Positions 1-8,715 of a stretch of DNA of 64,000 nt are shown in pieces; position 1 is the stretch's first letter; each line of letters starts with the position of its first letter. Both the position numbers and the translations under genes were made by a program. The notes beneath the pieces are model-generated. The model was not told the DNA's origin. It saw nothing but the letters and a program-made list of their open reading frames with translations, and made no database searches. The stretch comes from Victivallis sp. Marseille-Q1083 (lineage in GTDB: Bacteria > Verrucomicrobiota > Lentisphaeria > Victivallales > Victivallaceae), in the NCBI RefSeq assembly GCF_903645315.1, contig NZ_CAHJXL010000002.1, positions 482,035 to 546,034 of the forward strand. The letters run 5' to 3'.

Positions 1-664
1 AAGGTCCGTAACATTGGCCGGGATCGAACAAGGTCGGCAGTTGCCGTTGGGTGATGCCGAGAAAGTCGAGCATTTCCGGCGCGTACCGGCCGGTGGTCAA
101 ATTATAATAACTGCTTGACGGCAGCAGACCGCGGCAGGTGGCGTATTGCCCGGTCAGATGCCAGGCGATGTAATCCTCGACCATCAGGAATTTGGCGGTG
201 CGCCTGAACGCCTCCGGTTCATGCCGCCGCAGCCACAGGATTTTGGCGGCCGGCCAGGCCGGCAGCATCTCCGGCTGTCCGGATAAGCGGAACAGTTTCT
301 CTCTGCCGAATTGCCTTTCCAATTCGGCCGCCTCGGCTTTGGCCCGGTTGTCCAGCCAGACGATTGCCGGCCGCACCGCCCGGCCGTCCCGGTCGACGCC
401 GATCAGCGTTTCCGCCTGTCCGGTGACCGCCAGCGCGGCGATCCGGGCCGGAGCGAGGCCGGATTGACCGACCGCCGCGGCCATCGCCTGCTGGGCTGCC
501 TGCCAGTAAAGTTCCGGATTCAATTCGACGATATCCGGCGCCGGCGTTTCCAGCCGGTATTCCACCAGGGCGGAACCGCACCTGATGCCGGCGGGATCGA
601 ATACCGCCGCCTTGACCGCGGTGGTGCCGATATCCAGACCGAGAAAATAAAGGTGATTATTCAT
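1..664 (-). CDS. FGGY-family carbohydrate kinase, N-terminal part (cut by window edge)
   Basis: This is the N-terminal ~221 residues of a sugar kinase, continuing past the left edge. The phosphate-1 nucleotide-binding motif LGLDIGTTAVKA lies at about residues 7-18, followed by the FGGY pattern VTGQAETLIGVDRDGRAVRP and IVWLDNRA near residues 70-95. Family members phosphorylate sugars such as xylulose, rhamnulose or gluconate with ATP in the cytoplasm; the substrate here cannot be read from the sequence. The ATG at 664 lies inside the end of the upstream gene (8-base overlap with its TAA), so it is the last visible gene of a coupled operon that also holds an oxidoreductase and an aminotransferase. 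The fold is secure, the substrate open. Confidence 0.88.
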   Translation of the reverse strand, partial: MNNHLYFLGLDIGTTAVKAAVFDPAGIRCGSALVEYRLETPAPDIVELNPELYWQAAQQAMAAAVGQSGLAPARIAALAVTGQAETLIGVDRDGRAVRPAIVWLDNRAKAEAAELERQFGREKLFRLSGQPEMLPAWPAAKILWLRRHEPEAFRRTAKFLMVEDYIAWHLTGQYATCRGLLPSSSYYNLTTGRYAPEMLDFLGITQRQLPTLFDPGQCYGP

Positions 665-2102
665 ACATCAGCCGTTGAATGAGGTCCAGTGCCGCTTCGA
701 CCAGTTGTTTCCCGCCGTCCGAGCCGACCGGGCCGTTGATGACCAGGCCGCCGTAACCGCCATGCCGTTCCGCCTCCGGGCTGGGCAGGTAACCGTAATA
801 GCCGGCGGCGAGCTGGACGATCGCCGTCTGTGCCGCAGCTGAACGCGCCTGGATGATCTGCCCGTAAGTTAAAAAGAGTTCGAACGGCACCGTCACCCAG
901 GCGCTGCTGCCGATTCGAAAGGCGGTCAATTCCGCCGGCAGGAGCGGTTCGCGCTGACGGCGCCGGTAATGGGCGACGGTGGCTTTGTGATTCTGGATCA
1001 GCGAAAAGTCGTGAAGTTTGTCGTCATACGGTCCCGGTCCGCCCAGGGCGGCTCTGTCCCGGGTCTCCCGGCAGAAGGCGGCAAAAGCCGCCTCCTCGGA
1101 ACCCCCGGCGGCGAGGCGGGCCAGTTCGGTCTGGGCCAAGGCGAAATCCGCGGCTGAAACCGGCCGGAGCGGCAGTTGCGGTCGTGCCTGCCGCACCCGG
1201 AAAACCGGCGTGAAATCGAGCGTGCCGAGATGCCAGGCGGCGGCGGTGACGACCGGAGCGAGCTTGCCGGCCAGATATTGCACCGTGTCGGCGTGCCAGC
1301 CGTCCGGTTCGGATTGATTGCGGCGCAGCAGATCGCGCGGCGACTGGCAGCCGGCCGCACCGATCTGGCACAGGGTGTGAAATTCCGGCGACAGTGCTTC
1401 TTTCAGCAGCTCCCGGACGGCGCCGAGATAGTCCGAGGAAATCAGTTCGGTTGCCTCCATCACCTGGGCCGGGCAGCAGACGTTGAGCAGCATGCCGGTC
1501 AATTGTTTCCGGTTGTCGCAGGTGAACAGCATTTCGACGCCGGACTCCTCGCCGGATTCCAGGCCGGTGAAATCGGCCCGGCCGGTGTCGCCGTACATTT
1601 CCGCCGAACCGTCGGCATAAACCGCCCGGCGGCAATGACCGATCGGGACCCGGCCGAAGGCCGCCGCCACGCCGCCGGGCCGCCGGGTCTGCCAGGCCTG
1701 CCGGACTGCCGCCGCCGCCTGGCGGCGCAGAAGGTCCAGATATTGCGCCGGCGTCGTCAAATCCGGATCGAAAACCATCCACTCTTCAAAGATGCCTTTC
1801 GGACTGGTATAGGGGGCATTGTGGGTATGGGTGGCGTTGACGACAAGGCGTTCCGGCGGCAGGTCCGGCAATTCCGTCCGGACCAGTTCCCGGATTTCCC
1901 GCTGCAGCGCGGCGGGTATGTCCGCCACGTCCAGCGCCAGCAGCGCCAGTTTTTCCGCTCCCTGCTGCAGCGCCACCGCCACCGCTTTCAACCGGGAATG
2001 GACGCCGCAGGCCACCCGCTGGTAATACTGGCCGGACAACTCAATGCGGCAGTCGGCCGGCGTGATGTCCGTTTCGCCCCAGCCGATCAGCAGTTCCTTC
2101 AT
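657..2102 (-). CDS. Neutral/alkaline non-lysosomal ceramidase-like hydrolase
   Basis: This 481-residue protein begins MKELLIGWGETDITP, the typical opening of the neutral/alkaline non-lysosomal ceramidase N-terminal domain. It keeps the family-like segments LALLALDVADIP and NATHTHNAPYTSP, whose histidines match the zinc-binding HTH region. No signal peptide is visible, so a cytoplasmic location is likely. In PVC and Bacteroidetes genomes such proteins are usually annotated as hypothetical ceramidase-domain hydrolases, and ceramide need not be the substrate; operon context suggests a sugar-derived amide or ester. I chose the ATG at 2102 because it forms an ATGA overlap with the preceding oxidoreductase gene. 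Longer in-frame starts would run deep into that gene. Confidence 0.72.
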   Translation of the reverse strand: MKELLIGWGETDITPADCRIELSGQYYQRVACGVHSRLKAVAVALQQGAEKLALLALDVADIPAALQREIRELVRTELPDLPPERLVVNATHTHNAPYTSPKGIFEEWMVFDPDLTTPAQYLDLLRRQAAAAVRQAWQTRRPGGVAAAFGRVPIGHCRRAVYADGSAEMYGDTGRADFTGLESGEESGVEMLFTCDNRKQLTGMLLNVCCPAQVMEATELISSDYLGAVRELLKEALSPEFHTLCQIGAAGCQSPRDLLRRNQSEPDGWHADTVQYLAGKLAPVVTAAAWHLGTLDFTPVFRVRQARPQLPLRPVSAADFALAQTELARLAAGGSEEAAFAAFCRETRDRAALGGPGPYDDKLHDFSLIQNHKATVAHYRRRQREPLLPAELTAFRIGSSAWVTVPFELFLTYGQIIQARSAAAQTAIVQLAAGYYGYLPSPEAERHGGYGGLVINGPVGSDGGKQLVEAALDLIQRLMYE

Positions 2103-3217
2103 AGTTTCACCCGCTTTCCGCTTGCGGCCGATTCCCGGATTTTCTCGAGTAGGTATTGCAGATAGAGGCCCTGGCGCAAATCCGGTCCGAGCGCCTGCCG
2201 GCGGTGAACCGATTCCAGAAAGGTGTACAGACAGTGCAGATGGCCGCGCAGCCAGCCGATCGCCGCCTTGGGGGTCGGGAATCCGGCCGGTTCCGGGTAG
2301 CGCTGGCCGCAATCGATCGCCGTCCAGCCGCGCTTGCCGCCGAGCGGGGACGCCGGCGCGGCGGTGGAGTAGAAGAACAGTTTGTCGAAGTTCATCGGCT
2401 GCAATTTCAAAGCTCCTTTGCTGCCGTAGATTTCAAAGGAAACTTCATCCTCGGCGCCGGTGGCGATTTTCGATGCTGAAATCGTTCCTCCAGCGCCGTT
2501 GGGCAGTTGCAGCGTCACGAGCATGTTGTCCTCGGCGGTGACCGGAACCAGCCTGGACGGGTCGCCGGCCATCGGCCGGAACGGATAGGCGATATGGGTG
2601 ACGGCGCTCAATTCGGTAAAGTCGCCGAGCAGGTGGTGCATCAAATCCAGAATATGACTGCCGAGGTCGGCGGCGGTGCCGGCTGCCAGTTTCCATTTGA
2701 ACGGCGCGTGCGGATCGGCGCTGCCGCCGTGCAGGTAACTGGCGCGGAATTCCAGAATGTCGCCGATTTCGCCGGCGTCGATCAGCTCTTTGGCCCGCAG
2801 CGTCGACGGAAAAAAGCGGTTCTGCAGCGTCATCTGGGCGATGCCGCAATAGGACGGCAGTGCCGCTTCAATCCGCCGGGCTTCCGCCGGCGTCGCGCAC
2901 AACGGCTTGTCGCAGTAGATATGTTTGCCGGCCGCCATCGCCGCCAGCACGGCGGCGGCATGGCAGTCGTTCGGCGTGCAGATGTCGATGATGTCGATTG
3001 CCGGATCGTCGATCAGGCTCCGATAATCGTCGACCGGGCGGACGCCCCCGAGCCGGGCGGCGGCCTGCCGGGCGGTGGCCGGGCGGGAGGTGCAGACTCC
3101 GGTGATGACGCTGCCGAATTCCTGCTGATCGTAAAAGAGCGGGATATTCCGGTGTCCATAGGCGTGCACTTTGCCGATGAAACCGAAACCGAGCAGCCCG
3201 ACGCGGTAAATTTTCAT
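2099..3217 (-). CDS. Gfo/Idh/MocA-family NAD(P)-dependent oxidoreductase
   Basis: This 372-residue protein has an N-terminal Rossmann fold starting VGLLGFGFIGKVHAYGH (GxGxxG-type dinucleotide motif). It is followed by DIIDICTPNDCHA and the family signature HIYCDKPLCATPAEA around residues 80-110, where the EKP-type lysine appears as DKP. The C-terminal alpha/beta domain contains GSHILDLMHHLLGD, which carries the usual active-site histidine region. The family oxidises or reduces sugar, inositol or amino-sugar hydroxyl/keto groups. The gene overlaps both neighbours by ATGA, so it is translationally coupled to an aminotransferase upstream and a hydrolase downstream. The oxidoreductase plus aminotransferase pairing suggests keto-sugar/amino-sugar or aminocyclitol interconversion (inference). 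Confidence 0.9.
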   Translation of the reverse strand: MKIYRVGLLGFGFIGKVHAYGHRNIPLFYDQQEFGSVITGVCTSRPATARQAAARLGGVRPVDDYRSLIDDPAIDIIDICTPNDCHAAAVLAAMAAGKHIYCDKPLCATPAEARRIEAALPSYCGIAQMTLQNRFFPSTLRAKELIDAGEIGDILEFRASYLHGGSADPHAPFKWKLAAGTAADLGSHILDLMHHLLGDFTELSAVTHIAYPFRPMAGDPSRLVPVTAEDNMLVTLQLPNGAGGTISASKIATGAEDEVSFEIYGSKGALKLQPMNFDKLFFYSTAAPASPLGGKRGWTAIDCGQRYPEPAGFPTPKAAIGWLRGHLHCLYTFLESVHRRQALGPDLRQGLYLQYLLEKIRESAASGKRVKL

Positions 3218-4581
3218 CCCAGCAGCTCCTTTTCGGTTTCGGCGATCGCGGCCTCGATGAGGTCCATGCCTTTGAGCGCCACTTCCTCCGGCATGACGAT
3301 CGGCGGGCTCATCCGCAGGATGTGTCCGGCCGGAATCCAGGCCAGCCCGCGGCGGAATGCCTTCTGGTAAACCAGCCGTCCGGCTTCTTCATACGGTTCT
3401 TTGGTCTGCTTGTCCTTGACCAGTTCGACGCCGAGCAGACAGCCCTTGACACGGGTGTCGCCGACAATCCGGTAACGGCTCGTCCAGCCGCTCATTCGGC
3501 GCCGGAACAATTTTTCCAGCTCCTGCGCATGTTCCAGCAGGCCTTCCTCCTCGATGACCTCGAAACAGGCCAGCGCCGCTGCGCAGGCCATCGGATTGCC
3601 GCCGTAACTGGTCGAAGCGCTGATTTTGTCGACTGCGTCGGCATAGGGGGTCCGGACGACCATCGCCGTCACCGGAAAACCGTTGCCGAAGCCTTTGCCG
3701 AGGGTGACGATGTCCGGCAGCACCTGCCAATGCTCCATGCACAGGTATTTGCCGGTGCGGCCCATGCCGGTCAGCACTTCGTCGGCAAAGAGCAGGATGC
3801 CGCGCTCGTCCAGGAATTTACGCAATTTCGGGAAGAAATCGTCCGGCGGCATGATGCTGCCTCCCCAGCCCTGGATCGGCTCGACGACGAAGGCCGCCAC
3901 CTGGCCGGTGGTGGATTCGCGGATGAACTTATCGTAGAATTCGAGATATTGTTCGGTGTCCAGCGACCCGTCCGGCCGGGTCCACCAGGGGCGGTAGGTA
4001 TCCGGTCGCGGCGCCAGATAGAATCCCTCCGGCCGGCCGGAGCCGCTGAATCTGGTCATCCGCGCCAGCCCGATGGAGTGGCCGCTTTTGCCGTGGAAAT
4101 CCATGAAACAACTGATGAATTCGTGTTTGCCGGTGGCGGCCCGGCAGGTTCGCAAACCGGCTTCGACCGCGGTGGTGCCGGAATCGTAAAGTTGAAAATT
4201 CTTCAGATCGCCGGGCAGGCATTCCGCCATCTTTTCGAGCAGCCGGACTTTGATCTCGGTGGTGAAATCGTGGGCGTTCATCAGCTGGCGGGCGTAGTTG
4301 GCCACCGCCTCGGAAATTTTCGGATGGCAATGGCCGAGGGTGGTCACGTAAATGCCGCTGGAGAAATCGATATAGCGATTGCCGTCGGCATCTTCGAGCG
4401 AACAGCCGGAACCGCGTTCAAAGGCGACCGGAAAGAGCCGGACCTGGCCGGACAGGCCGCGATAGTATCGGGTGGCGCGCCGGTGCAGCGCGGCGCTTTT
4501 CGGGCCTGGAATCGTCTCGGTGACCAGGTGCGGGTATTGGGTCAAATCGAGCTGATACGGCGCAGGGTTGTACTGTCCCAT
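3214..4581 (-). CDS. Class III (aspartate aminotransferase-fold) PLP aminotransferase
   Basis: This 455-residue protein has the complete class III aminotransferase pattern. IDFSSGIYVTTLGHCHP is near residue 75, YDSGTTAVEAGLRTCRA near 130, the cofactor-binding aspartate is in LLFADEVLTGMGRTGKY, and the Schiff-base lysine is K296 in TLGKGFGNGFP. Relatives include 4-aminobutyrate, acetylornithine and diaminobutyrate aminotransferases; the substrate is not determined here. It is the first gene of a four-gene minus-strand operon and is divergent from a DeoR-type regulator about 200 bp away, which suggests carbohydrate-linked induction. The ATG at 4581 opens the full N-terminal region. Its stop overlaps the start of the next gene. 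Confidence 0.9.
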   Translation of the reverse strand: MGQYNPAPYQLDLTQYPHLVTETIPGPKSAALHRRATRYYRGLSGQVRLFPVAFERGSGCSLEDADGNRYIDFSSGIYVTTLGHCHPKISEAVANYARQLMNAHDFTTEIKVRLLEKMAECLPGDLKNFQLYDSGTTAVEAGLRTCRAATGKHEFISCFMDFHGKSGHSIGLARMTRFSGSGRPEGFYLAPRPDTYRPWWTRPDGSLDTEQYLEFYDKFIRESTTGQVAAFVVEPIQGWGGSIMPPDDFFPKLRKFLDERGILLFADEVLTGMGRTGKYLCMEHWQVLPDIVTLGKGFGNGFPVTAMVVRTPYADAVDKISASTSYGGNPMACAAALACFEVIEEEGLLEHAQELEKLFRRRMSGWTSRYRIVGDTRVKGCLLGVELVKDKQTKEPYEEAGRLVYQKAFRRGLAWIPAGHILRMSPPIVMPEEVALKGMDLIEAAIAETEKELLG

Positions 4582-4693
4582 GATGCGGTTCCTTTCGATG
4601 ATTCAGTGATTGGTTGTTTTGTTTTTAGTATATCGTATTCGATTGCCGGAGACAAGACGGAAAGCCGGTTCGGGAGATTTTTTCGCGCAACTG

Positions 4694-4712
4694 AATGTTA
4701 TTATTTAACATT
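4694..4712. promoter_or_regulatory. Inverted repeat, candidate operator 1 of the DeoR-type regulator
   Basis: A perfect 7-bp inverted repeat (AATGTTA, 5-bp spacer TTATT, TAACATT) lies between the divergent aminotransferase and DeoR genes. Its TGTTA/TAACA half-sites recur in the palindrome 39 bp downstream. This fits an operator for the adjacent repressor, but binding is inferred. Confidence 0.45.
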
Positions 4713-4750
4713 ATTTGAGCGATTTCAGGTTGCCATGATCGGCCGGATGA

Positions 4751-4762
4751 TGTTAATTAACA
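4751..4762. promoter_or_regulatory. Palindrome, candidate operator 2 of the DeoR-type regulator
   Basis: The 12-bp perfect palindrome TGTTAATTAACA shares the TGTTA half-site with the repeat at 4694-4712. It sits just upstream of the ribosome binding site (GGGAGGA, 4767-4773), where repressor binding would block the regulator's own transcription. Confidence 0.4.
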
Positions 4763-4780
4763 ACACGGGAGGAAGTGACT

Positions 4781-5539
4781 ATGCATCAGCGGCATCGACG
4801 GATTTTGGAAATACTGCAGCACGGCGCCTTGCGGATCCGGCAGGCGGCGCCGGAACTGGGTGTCACGGAGATGACATTGCGGCGGGACCTGCGGGAACTG
4901 GAAGCGCAGAATTTGATTCTGATGGTCAAGGGAGGGGCGATTCTGCATCCGGCCCGTTATGAGCCGGAGCGCAGCAAACTGCTGCTGACCGCCGAAAAAT
5001 TCGCTCTGGCCGAAGCGTTGTACGAGGCGATCATGCCGGTGGACAGTTTGTATATCAGTTCCGGTTTCACCGCGCTGGCGTTCGCCAGGGTGCTGTCGCG
5101 GCGGAACACCCGGCGGATGACGGTGATCACCAACTTCCTGCCGGCGGCGGCGGCGTTGTTTCAAACCCGCTGTCAGGTAATTCTGCCGGGCGGGGAACTG
5201 CGTTCGACCTCGCTGGATTTGATCGGACCGATTGCCGAGCGGGAGATCGGCGAGTTTCAGGTCGAATGGGCGGTTTCCGGCTGTGACGGCGCTCTGCCGG
5301 GATATGGGTTCTATACCTCGGACATGAATTTGTCACGGCTGGAAGCCAGGTCGATCGGCATTGCCGACCATGTCGCGATCATCTCGGAAAGCGCCAAATT
5401 CGGCCGCAAGGCGTTGACCCGTTTCGCGGCAGTCCGGGAGGTCGACCTGCTGGTGACCGACGATCGGCTGGAAGCGGAAGCGGCGGATGCCTTGCGGCGG
5501 GAGAAGGTGAAAATTATCCAGGTGCCGTTGAAAGCGTAA
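4781..5539 (+). CDS. DeoR/GlpR-family transcriptional regulator
   Basis: This 252-residue protein has an N-terminal winged helix-turn-helix (about residues 1-56: HQRHRRILEILQHG, then TEMTLRRDLRELEAQ, a DeoR recognition helix). The C-terminal DeoR sensor domain binds sugar phosphates and contains DSLYISSGFTALAFARVL, DLIGPIAEREI, SGCDGALPGYGFYTSD and ISESAKFGRKAL. The start is the ATG at 4781, 7 bp after GGGAGGA; a GTG two codons earlier is less likely. It is divergent from the aminotransferase operon, which it probably controls together with itself through the inverted repeats in the ~200-bp gap. The inducer is unknown. The ~300 bp after the gene (5540-5835) shows no other convincing gene. Confidence 0.9.
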   Translation: MHQRHRRILEILQHGALRIRQAAPELGVTEMTLRRDLRELEAQNLILMVKGGAILHPARYEPERSKLLLTAEKFALAEALYEAIMPVDSLYISSGFTALAFARVLSRRNTRRMTVITNFLPAAAALFQTRCQVILPGGELRSTSLDLIGPIAEREIGEFQVEWAVSGCDGALPGYGFYTSDMNLSRLEARSIGIADHVAIISESAKFGRKALTRFAAVREVDLLVTDDRLEAEAADALRREKVKIIQVPLKA

Positions 5540-5835
5540 TCCCGTCTTGATTCTGCTGGAATAAGGAGCCTTCCGGAGCGGGCCTGGATGCGGTTCGGTG
5601 TCGCCGTCGGCCATCCGTTTTCAACCCGGCCAGACTGTTTTTCCTGGCGATGGGCGATTGGAAGACGATGTTATTTTTTAACTTTTTTTCCGTGGCGCAA
5701 CGGCGTTTTTTCCTGCCGGGTAATTGACCTGGCGGCAATTTTTTGCTATACTCTTTTCTCAGAGAAACCAATGGTGACGGGCGTCAGGACAAGACGGGCC
5801 GCCGGAACTCCCCAGCAAAAAATTGGAGAATGAAG

Positions 5836-6567
5836 ATGAAAAGAGCGGAAAAATTCACCCTTATTGAACTGTTGGTTGTGATTGCGATCATCGCCATTCT
5901 GGCCAGCATGTTGCTGCCGGCGTTGAGCCGGGCCAAAGCCGCCGCGATCGAAACGCTGTGCAAGAGCAATCTCAAACAGGTGATGCTGGCGGCGCATATG
6001 TACGGCGGCGACAATGACGACCGTTTCCCGGCCAACAGCCAATATGATCCGGTGGAAAACAAATCCTTCTTTTACGCCTATTATTTGAAATCCTATGTCG
6101 GCGACGGCAGCGATGATATTTTCATCGACGGTGAACCGGCCACTACCGCTGAAGTATTCTGGTGTCCGATATCGTATGCCGGCATGGAAGCATGGCTGCG
6201 GTCGATTTCGTGGGCGATTCCAAAGGATGGCAGAGCCAGTGTCGTCTATACCGGCTATGGCGTGAACAGGGCCTTTGACAGCTATTGGAGTACCACTTAT
6301 TTCGGCGGAAAATACCCGCGGACCTTTTCGTCGGTGCAGATGCCGTCCGCCCAGCTTTATCTGATCGAAACCCACAATGGTTCGCTGGCGGCGGCGGAGT
6401 TGGGGACCAGTACCAAACACGTGGCCGCGACGTGGGCGGCGGCATACGACTGGCACCGCGGCAAGGCGACCGGTTCCTTCGTTGACGGCAGCGTGCACAG
6501 TTTCCGCGATCAGGACTATGCCGGCGGCGTGCTGCTGCCGTGGGACACCGATTGTGACGGCAAGTGA
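5836..6567 (+). CDS. Prepilin-type N-terminal cleavage/methylation protein with H-X9-DG motif
   Basis: This 243-residue protein begins [15 protein letters not shown] followed by a hydrophobic helix ending [10 protein letters not shown], a type IV prepilin/pseudopilin leader. Near the C terminus a histidine followed by nine residues and DG ([12 protein letters not shown]) matches the H-X9-DG processing-associated motif of Planctomycetes and Lentisphaerae. Such proteins are exported through the inner membrane and processed by a prepilin peptidase; their individual roles are mostly unknown. I chose the ATG at 5836 because GGAG at 5825-5828 is 7 bp upstream; an ATG at 5830 is too close to it. Many paralogues of this kind are usual in Lentisphaerae genomes. 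It sits between sugar-metabolism genes and may be a solitary surface component. Confidence 0.82.
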   Translation: MKRAEKFTLIELLVVIAIIAILASMLLPALSRAKAAAIETLCKSNLKQVMLAAHMYGGDNDDRFPANSQYDPVENKSFFYAYYLKSYVGDGSDDIFIDGEPATTAEVFWCPISYAGMEAWLRSISWAIPKDGRASVVYTGYGVNRAFDSYWSTTYFGGKYPRTFSSVQMPSAQLYLIETHNGSLAAAELGTSTKHVAATWAAAYDWHRGKATGSFVDGSVHSFRDQDYAGGVLLPWDTDCDGK

Positions 6568-6593
6568 ATTCCGGACCGGCAAGGTGAAGTGCG

Positions 6594-6626
6594 CCACCGG
6601 AAAACGGGAGTTTCCGGTGGTTTTTC
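6594..6626 (+). terminator. Rho-independent terminator after the pseudopilin gene
   Basis: A perfect 10-bp stem (CCACCGGAAA / TTTCCGGTGG) with a 7-nt loop is followed immediately by TTTTTC. It ends the 5836-6567 transcript and separates it from the hydrolase at 6706. Confidence 0.8.
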
Positions 6627-6705
6627 AGGTATGGCAGCTTGCAAATCGCGCCGGATATTTTTATGGTATCGCGTCACTGGATAAAATGAATTAAGGAAAA
6701 AGAAA

Positions 6706-8643
6706 ATGCGCCTGATCAATATTGTGCCGCTCTTTCCGGACCGAATCGACTATATGGTCGCCGAGGCGAAGCGCCTGTATGCCGCTGCCGGTCTGGATGA
6801 AGTGATGCTGTGCATGACTCTGCATCCGGAAGGGGAGCAGCCGGCGGAAAAAGTGGAGTTGTTCCGGCGGATCTTCCGGCAATATCGCGCCGCGCTGCAG
6901 GCGAGCGGCATCAAGGTCGGCATTCTGTTCCAGAGCTTGATCGGCCACGGCTGGCCGGGCGCCCCGGCCGGCGTCGCTTCCTGGCCGCGGGTTGAAACGG
7001 TCGACGGAGAGCCCAGCGACCGTTATTGCATCCTCAATCCCGATTTCCGGGACTATCTGGCCGCGACGGTCCGGACGATGGCGGCCGAAAAGCCGTTTGC
7101 CTTGCTTGTCGACGATGATTTCCGGCAGATTGACGGGCATGGTCTGGAGTGCTTCTGTCCGCGGCATCTGGCGCAGTTCAATGCCGGAAACGACCGGCCG
7201 GTCGGTGCGGATGAATTGCGCTCCCGGCTGCGGGCGGCTTCGCCGCAGGACCCGTGCCTGCGGCGGTTTGAAACGCTGCGGATCGGCAATCTGCTGGAAC
7301 TGGCCGCGCTGGTGCGACGGGCGATCGACGAGGTTGCCCCGGAAATCAATTGCGGTTACTGCACACCGGGGTACGAGATGTTGAGCGCCGGCCGGATCGC
7401 CGGAGTGCTGGCCGGCCGTCACCGGCCGTTCATCCGCCTGTGCAATGCCAATTACCTGGAACGCGATATCCGTGATCTGCCGGCGATGCACTATCGGACG
7501 CAGGCGCTGAATCGGATGATGCCGGCCGAGGCCGATTTGCTGGACGAGAGCGATACGTTTCCGCATCACCGTTACAGCAAGGCCGCCGTCGGTCTGGATA
7601 CCAAATTGACGCTGGCGGCCTGGAACGGGCTCGACGGCGCCAAATTGTGGTTGACCAACCTGAACTGGCCTGATGCGGCGGCCGAAGCGCCTTACGATGC
7701 GGTATTGGCGGCAAACCGCCGCCGTTATGCGGTCTTGCGCGAAACGATGCGATCGGCGCGGCCGACCGGGCTGGTGACGCCGTTGCCGTCGCCGGCATCT
7801 TACCGGAAACTCTGGCATCCGTTGCGGCCCTGGGAATGTTTTTATGCCGCCGACTGGCAGTGCCTGGTGACGAATCATTACGGTATTCCCGGACGCTATG
7901 CCGAACTCGGGGAAGGGGACGGCATTTTTCTGGTCAGCGGCGATATGCTGCGGTTTTTTTCCGACGCGGAAGTGGCGGCGCTGCTGGAGAAACGTCTGCT
8001 GCTGGACGGTTCGGCGGCGCTGGCTCTGGCCGAGCGGGGCTTTGAAACCGATTTGGGCGTCGGGGTGGTCGCCGGATTTTTCCGTTGCGGTTGTGAACTG
8101 GATCTGGCCACCGGCGCGCGGCTGCCGTTCATGAACGACGGCAGTGCGCCGTTACTGACGCCGCTGTCGGAGAGAACGCTGACGTTGTCGCAACTGCAGG
8201 AACTGCCGTATCATTGCGCGCAGCAGGGGACGCCGGTCGGCAGCGGCGTGACGGTGTTCGACAACAGCCGCGGCGGCCGGGTGGCGGTGTGGAGCCAGCC
8301 GCTGACCATGCCGATGCTGCTGCATCCGTTGCGCCGGCGCTTGCTGATCCGGACGCTGGAACGGTTGAACGGCGGCCGGCTGGAGGTCGCCGTCGAGAGC
8401 GATCAGGATGTTCTGGCGCTCAGCGCCGGATTGCCGGCGGGAGAATTGCTGCTGGTCTGCAACCTCAATTTCGATTGTCTGAAGGAGATCGAATTGCGCT
8501 TGAAGGCGCCGGTCCGGCGGTTGGAACGATTGACCGGTGCCGGGGAATGGTGTGAGACGGCCTGTGAACCGCTGCCGGACGGCATCCGCATCCCGCACTC
8601 GCTGTATCCCTATGAAAACATCATCCTGAAGATAAGCCGGTAG
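6706..8643 (+). CDS. Putative glycoside hydrolase-like protein (TIM barrel plus amidotransferase-like domain)
   Basis: I do not recognise a named family for this 645-residue protein. The N-terminal ~380 residues read like a TIM barrel (MRLINIVPLFPDRIDY, then LLVDDDFRQIDGHGLECFC near residue 140). A middle segment (PGRYAELGEGDGIFLVSGDML, then VAALLEKRLLLDGSAALAL) resembles the beta-galactosidase-like amidotransferase-fold domain of GH42 enzymes, and the tail looks like a small beta-sandwich. There is no signal peptide. The ATG at 6706 follows AAGGAAAAAGAAA closely. It lies just upstream of, and convergent with, a GH29 fucosidase, so a role in glycan breakdown is likely (inference). Catalytic acids cannot be assigned. 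Confidence 0.6.
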   Translation: MRLINIVPLFPDRIDYMVAEAKRLYAAAGLDEVMLCMTLHPEGEQPAEKVELFRRIFRQYRAALQASGIKVGILFQSLIGHGWPGAPAGVASWPRVETVDGEPSDRYCILNPDFRDYLAATVRTMAAEKPFALLVDDDFRQIDGHGLECFCPRHLAQFNAGNDRPVGADELRSRLRAASPQDPCLRRFETLRIGNLLELAALVRRAIDEVAPEINCGYCTPGYEMLSAGRIAGVLAGRHRPFIRLCNANYLERDIRDLPAMHYRTQALNRMMPAEADLLDESDTFPHHRYSKAAVGLDTKLTLAAWNGLDGAKLWLTNLNWPDAAAEAPYDAVLAANRRRYAVLRETMRSARPTGLVTPLPSPASYRKLWHPLRPWECFYAADWQCLVTNHYGIPGRYAELGEGDGIFLVSGDMLRFFSDAEVAALLEKRLLLDGSAALALAERGFETDLGVGVVAGFFRCGCELDLATGARLPFMNDGSAPLLTPLSERTLTLSQLQELPYHCAQQGTPVGSGVTVFDNSRGGRVAVWSQPLTMPMLLHPLRRRLLIRTLERLNGGRLEVAVESDQDVLALSAGLPAGELLLVCNLNFDCLKEIELRLKAPVRRLERLTGAGEWCETACEPLPDGIRIPHSLYPYENIILKISR

Positions 8644-8657
8644 GCGATGCCGCTGCG

Positions 8658-8683
8658 GGCCCGCCCGAAGTTCCGGGCGGGCC
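8658..8683. terminator. GC-rich hairpin between convergent genes
   Basis: A perfect 10-bp stem (GGCCCGCCCG / CGGGCGGGCC) with a 6-nt loop sits between the ends of the hydrolase (plus strand) and the fucosidase (minus strand). It lacks a clear T tract on either side, so it may be a bidirectional or Rho-assisted terminator. Confidence 0.5.
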
Positions 8684-8715
8684 GAAAAACTCCAAATTGA
8701 CGGAGTAGGTATTTT

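Noticed and set aside
969-2541. Long plus-strand open frames opposite the ceramidase-like and oxidoreductase genes
   Set aside because: Arginine/glycine/proline-rich translations without motifs, fully antisense to well-supported genes in GC-rich DNA.
3322-4962. 546-codon plus-strand frame opposite the aminotransferase and into the DeoR gene
   Set aside because: Antisense shadow; it runs over the divergent promoter region and matches no family.
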